In this document: positions 58,890-60,460 of the stretch, one piece after another
Numbering within the stretch: position 1 is the first letter of the stretch
Layout: each line of letters starts with the position of its first letter
DNA from: Lachnospiraceae bacterium UBA4260
Lineage (GTDB): Bacteria; Bacillota; Clostridia; Lachnospirales; Lachnospiraceae
Assembly (NCBI GenBank): GCA_002395235.1
Contig: DGWK01000034.1
Location: forward strand, 44,635-105,094
DNA: 60,460 nucleotides
Direction of reading: 5' to 3'
Program-made: the position numbers and the translations under genes
Notes under the pieces: model-generated
What the model was told of the DNA's origin: nothing
The model's input: only the letters and a program-made list of their open reading frames with translations
Databases searched by the model: none

Positions 58890-60460
58890 ATGGCATTTAC
58901 ACATCTGCACGTCCACACGGAATATTCGCTGCTGGACGGCTCCAATAAGATCAAAGAATATGTAAAGCGCGTCAGGGAACTCGGCATGGACAGCGCGGCG
59001 ATTACCGATCACGGCGTCATGTACGGCGTGATCGATTTTTATAAAGCCTGCAAAGAGGCCGGGATCAAGCCCATCATCGGCTGCGAGGTCTACGTGGCGC
59101 CCGGATCGAGGTTCGACAGGGAGCAGGGGGCGGGCGACGACCGCTACTACCACCTGATTCTTCTGGCGGAGAACAACAAGGGCTACGCCAACCTGATGAA
59201 AATAGTGAGCCGCTCCTTCACGGAAGGGTACTATTACAAGCCCCGAGTCGACGAGGAGCTGCTGCGCGAGTTCCATGAGGGGATCATCGCGTCCAGCGCC
59301 TGTCTGGCCGGCGAGATCGCCAGGAACATAGTCAGGGATGACCTGCAGGCCGCGGACAAGGCGGCCCTCAAATATCTGGATATCTTCGGACAGGGCAATT
59401 TCTTCCTGGAGCTGCAGGACCACGGATACCAGGACCAGCAGAAGGTGAACATGGCGCTCATGGCCATGAGCAGGCGCCTGCGGATTCCTCTGATCGCGAC
59501 GAATGACATCCACTACACGTACGCCGACGACGTGGAGGCGCACGATATTTTGCTGTGCATTCAGACGGGCAAGAAGCTGTCCGATGAGAACCGGATGCGC
59601 TATCCCGGCGGGCAGTTCTTCGTAAAGAGCGAGTCGGAGATGCGCGCCCTGTTTCCCTATGCCCAGGAGGCGCTGGACAACACGCACAAGATCGCGGACC
59701 GCTGCAACGTGGAGATCGAGTTCGGCGTCACCAAGCTCCCGCACTTCGAGGTGCCGGAAGGCTATGACTCCTGGACTTACCTGAACAAGCTCTGCGACGA
59801 CGGCATGAAGGAGCGGTACCCGGACGACGACGGGACCCTCAGGCAGAGACTGGAGTACGAGCTGAACACGATCCGCCAGATGGGGTACGTGGACTATTTC
59901 CTGATCGTCTGGGATTACATCAATTTCTCGCGGGAGCACGACATCATGGTCGGCCCCGGAAGAGGGAGCGCGGCGGGAAGCATAGTCGCTTACTGCCTGC
60001 ACATCACGGACATCGATCCCATCAAATATAACCTTCTCTTCGAGCGGTTCCTGAACCCGGAGCGCGTCTCCATGCCCGATATCGACGTGGACTTCGGCTT
60101 CGAGCGAAGGGGCGAAGTCATCGACTATGTCACGAACAAGTACGGGCGGGACAAGGTCACGCAGATCATCACGTTCGGAACGCTGGCGGCCAAGGGCGTG
60201 ATCAGGGACGTGGGCCGCGTCATGGACCTTCCTTACGGATTTGTGGACTCCATCTCCAAGATGGTGCCCGCAGAGCTGAATATGACGCTGGATAAGGCCC
60301 TGGGGCAGAATCCGGAGCTGAGAAAGGCCTATGAAGAGGACGATCGGATCGGAAAGCTCATTGACATGAGCCGGAAGCTGGAGGGACTGCCCAGGCACAG
60401 CTCCGTCCACGCGGCGGGCGTCGTCATCTGCTCGGAACCGGCGGAGGACCTGGTGCCCCT
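58890..60460 (+). CDS. dnaE: DNA polymerase III alpha subunit, 5' part (runs off the window)
   Basis: The first 523 residues of DnaE, the replicative polymerase subunit, are present; the rest lies beyond the window. The N-terminal PHP domain starts FTHLHVHTEYSLLDG and keeps its metal-binding histidines (AITDHGVMYG). The palm begins with GPGRGSAAGSIVAYCL and PDIDVDF, which holds two catalytic aspartates near residues 398-400. It is the DnaE type, not PolC, since no exonuclease domain is inserted in the PHP. The ATG at 58890 follows GCGAGG, 20 bases after ispD. Confidence 0.96.
   Translation, partial: MAFTHLHVHTEYSLLDGSNKIKEYVKRVRELGMDSAAITDHGVMYGVIDFYKACKEAGIKPIIGCEVYVAPGSRFDREQGAGDDRYYHLILLAENNKGYANLMKIVSRSFTEGYYYKPRVDEELLREFHEGIIASSACLAGEIARNIVRDDLQAADKAALKYLDIFGQGNFFLELQDHGYQDQQKVNMALMAMSRRLRIPLIATNDIHYTYADDVEAHDILLCIQTGKKLSDENRMRYPGGQFFVKSESEMRALFPYAQEALDNTHKIADRCNVEIEFGVTKLPHFEVPEGYDSWTYLNKLCDDGMKERYPDDDGTLRQRLEYELNTIRQMGYVDYFLIVWDYINFSREHDIMVGPGRGSAAGSIVAYCLHITDIDPIKYNLLFERFLNPERVSMPDIDVDFGFERRGEVIDYVTNKYGRDKVTQIITFGTLAAKGVIRDVGRVMDLPYGFVDSISKMVPAELNMTLDKALGQNPELRKAYEEDDRIGKLIDMSRKLEGLPRHSSVHAAGVVICSEPAEDLVP

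Overview
The window is a gene-dense stretch of bacterial chromosome, estimated by eye at roughly 55 % G+C. Almost every gene lies on the + strand; only nhaC, a CYTH-domain gene and a phosphohexomutase gene are on the - strand. Gene content points to an anaerobic Firmicute of class Clostridia, plausibly Lachnospiraceae: a GlpP-controlled glycerol operon with a DUF1667 protein, a ferredoxin-dependent 2-oxoacid oxidoreductase, an FMN-riboswitch-controlled ribU, a stand-alone pta and a formate channel. Many promoters look sigma-A-like, often with an extended -10 (TGnTATAAT). No rRNA, tRNA, CRISPR array, phage module or transposase was seen, so this reads as core chromosome with some poorly characterised accessory operons.

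Layout. 1-8.5 kb: a COG3044-type ATPase, phosphate acetyltransferase, a formate/nitrite channel, two cytoplasmic GH32 fructosidases around a HAD phosphatase, and an unusual small protein built of five 13-residue Asp/Asn/Gly repeats. 8.6-16 kb: an AGCS amino-acid symporter, nitroreductase, ABC exporter, MATE exporter and, on the - strand, an NhaC antiporter. 16-21 kb: endonuclease III, then a four-subunit 2-oxoacid:ferredoxin oxidoreductase (gamma-delta-alpha-beta) followed by a LysR regulator. 21.3-25.1 kb: a highly structured leader and a three-gene operon of unknown role (two-TM protein, membrane-anchored Hsp70/actin-fold ATPase, VanY-type carboxypeptidase). 25.2 kb: thrH. 26-32.4 kb: the glycerol operon glpP-glpK-glpF-glpO-FAD oxidoreductase-DUF1667, with hairpins in its internal leaders.

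32.5-37 kb holds small membrane or unknown proteins, a CYTH protein, an acyltransferase-like membrane protein, a VTT/DedA-like protein and a TetR regulator. 37-43.5 kb is an MMPL transporter, a 1151-residue secreted heptad-repeat protein and a small membrane protein, preceded by a leader with tandem terminators. 43.5-44 kb is a repeat-rich gap, and a further copy of its hairpin repeat lies at 54.8 kb. 44-50.2 kb: phosphohexomutase (-) and three tandem GT2 glycosyltransferases for a surface glycan. 50.3-54.2 kb: a tail-anchored coiled-coil protein, a flavin reductase, murA, and FMN riboswitch plus ribU. 54.3-60.5 kb: tsaE, tsaB, rimI, rnz, tsaD, ispD and the 5' part of dnaE, a tightly packed housekeeping run.

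How it fits together: glycerol enters through GlpF, is phosphorylated by GlpK and oxidised by the GlpO/FAD/DUF1667 set. GH32 enzymes supply hexoses. The oxidoreductase, Pta and the formate channel belong to acetyl-CoA, acetate and formate metabolism. The most interesting unexplained items are the actin-fold ATPase operon with its structured leader, the 13-residue-repeat protein, the dispersed hairpin repeats, and a cysteine-rich small ORF antisense to an mRNA leader.
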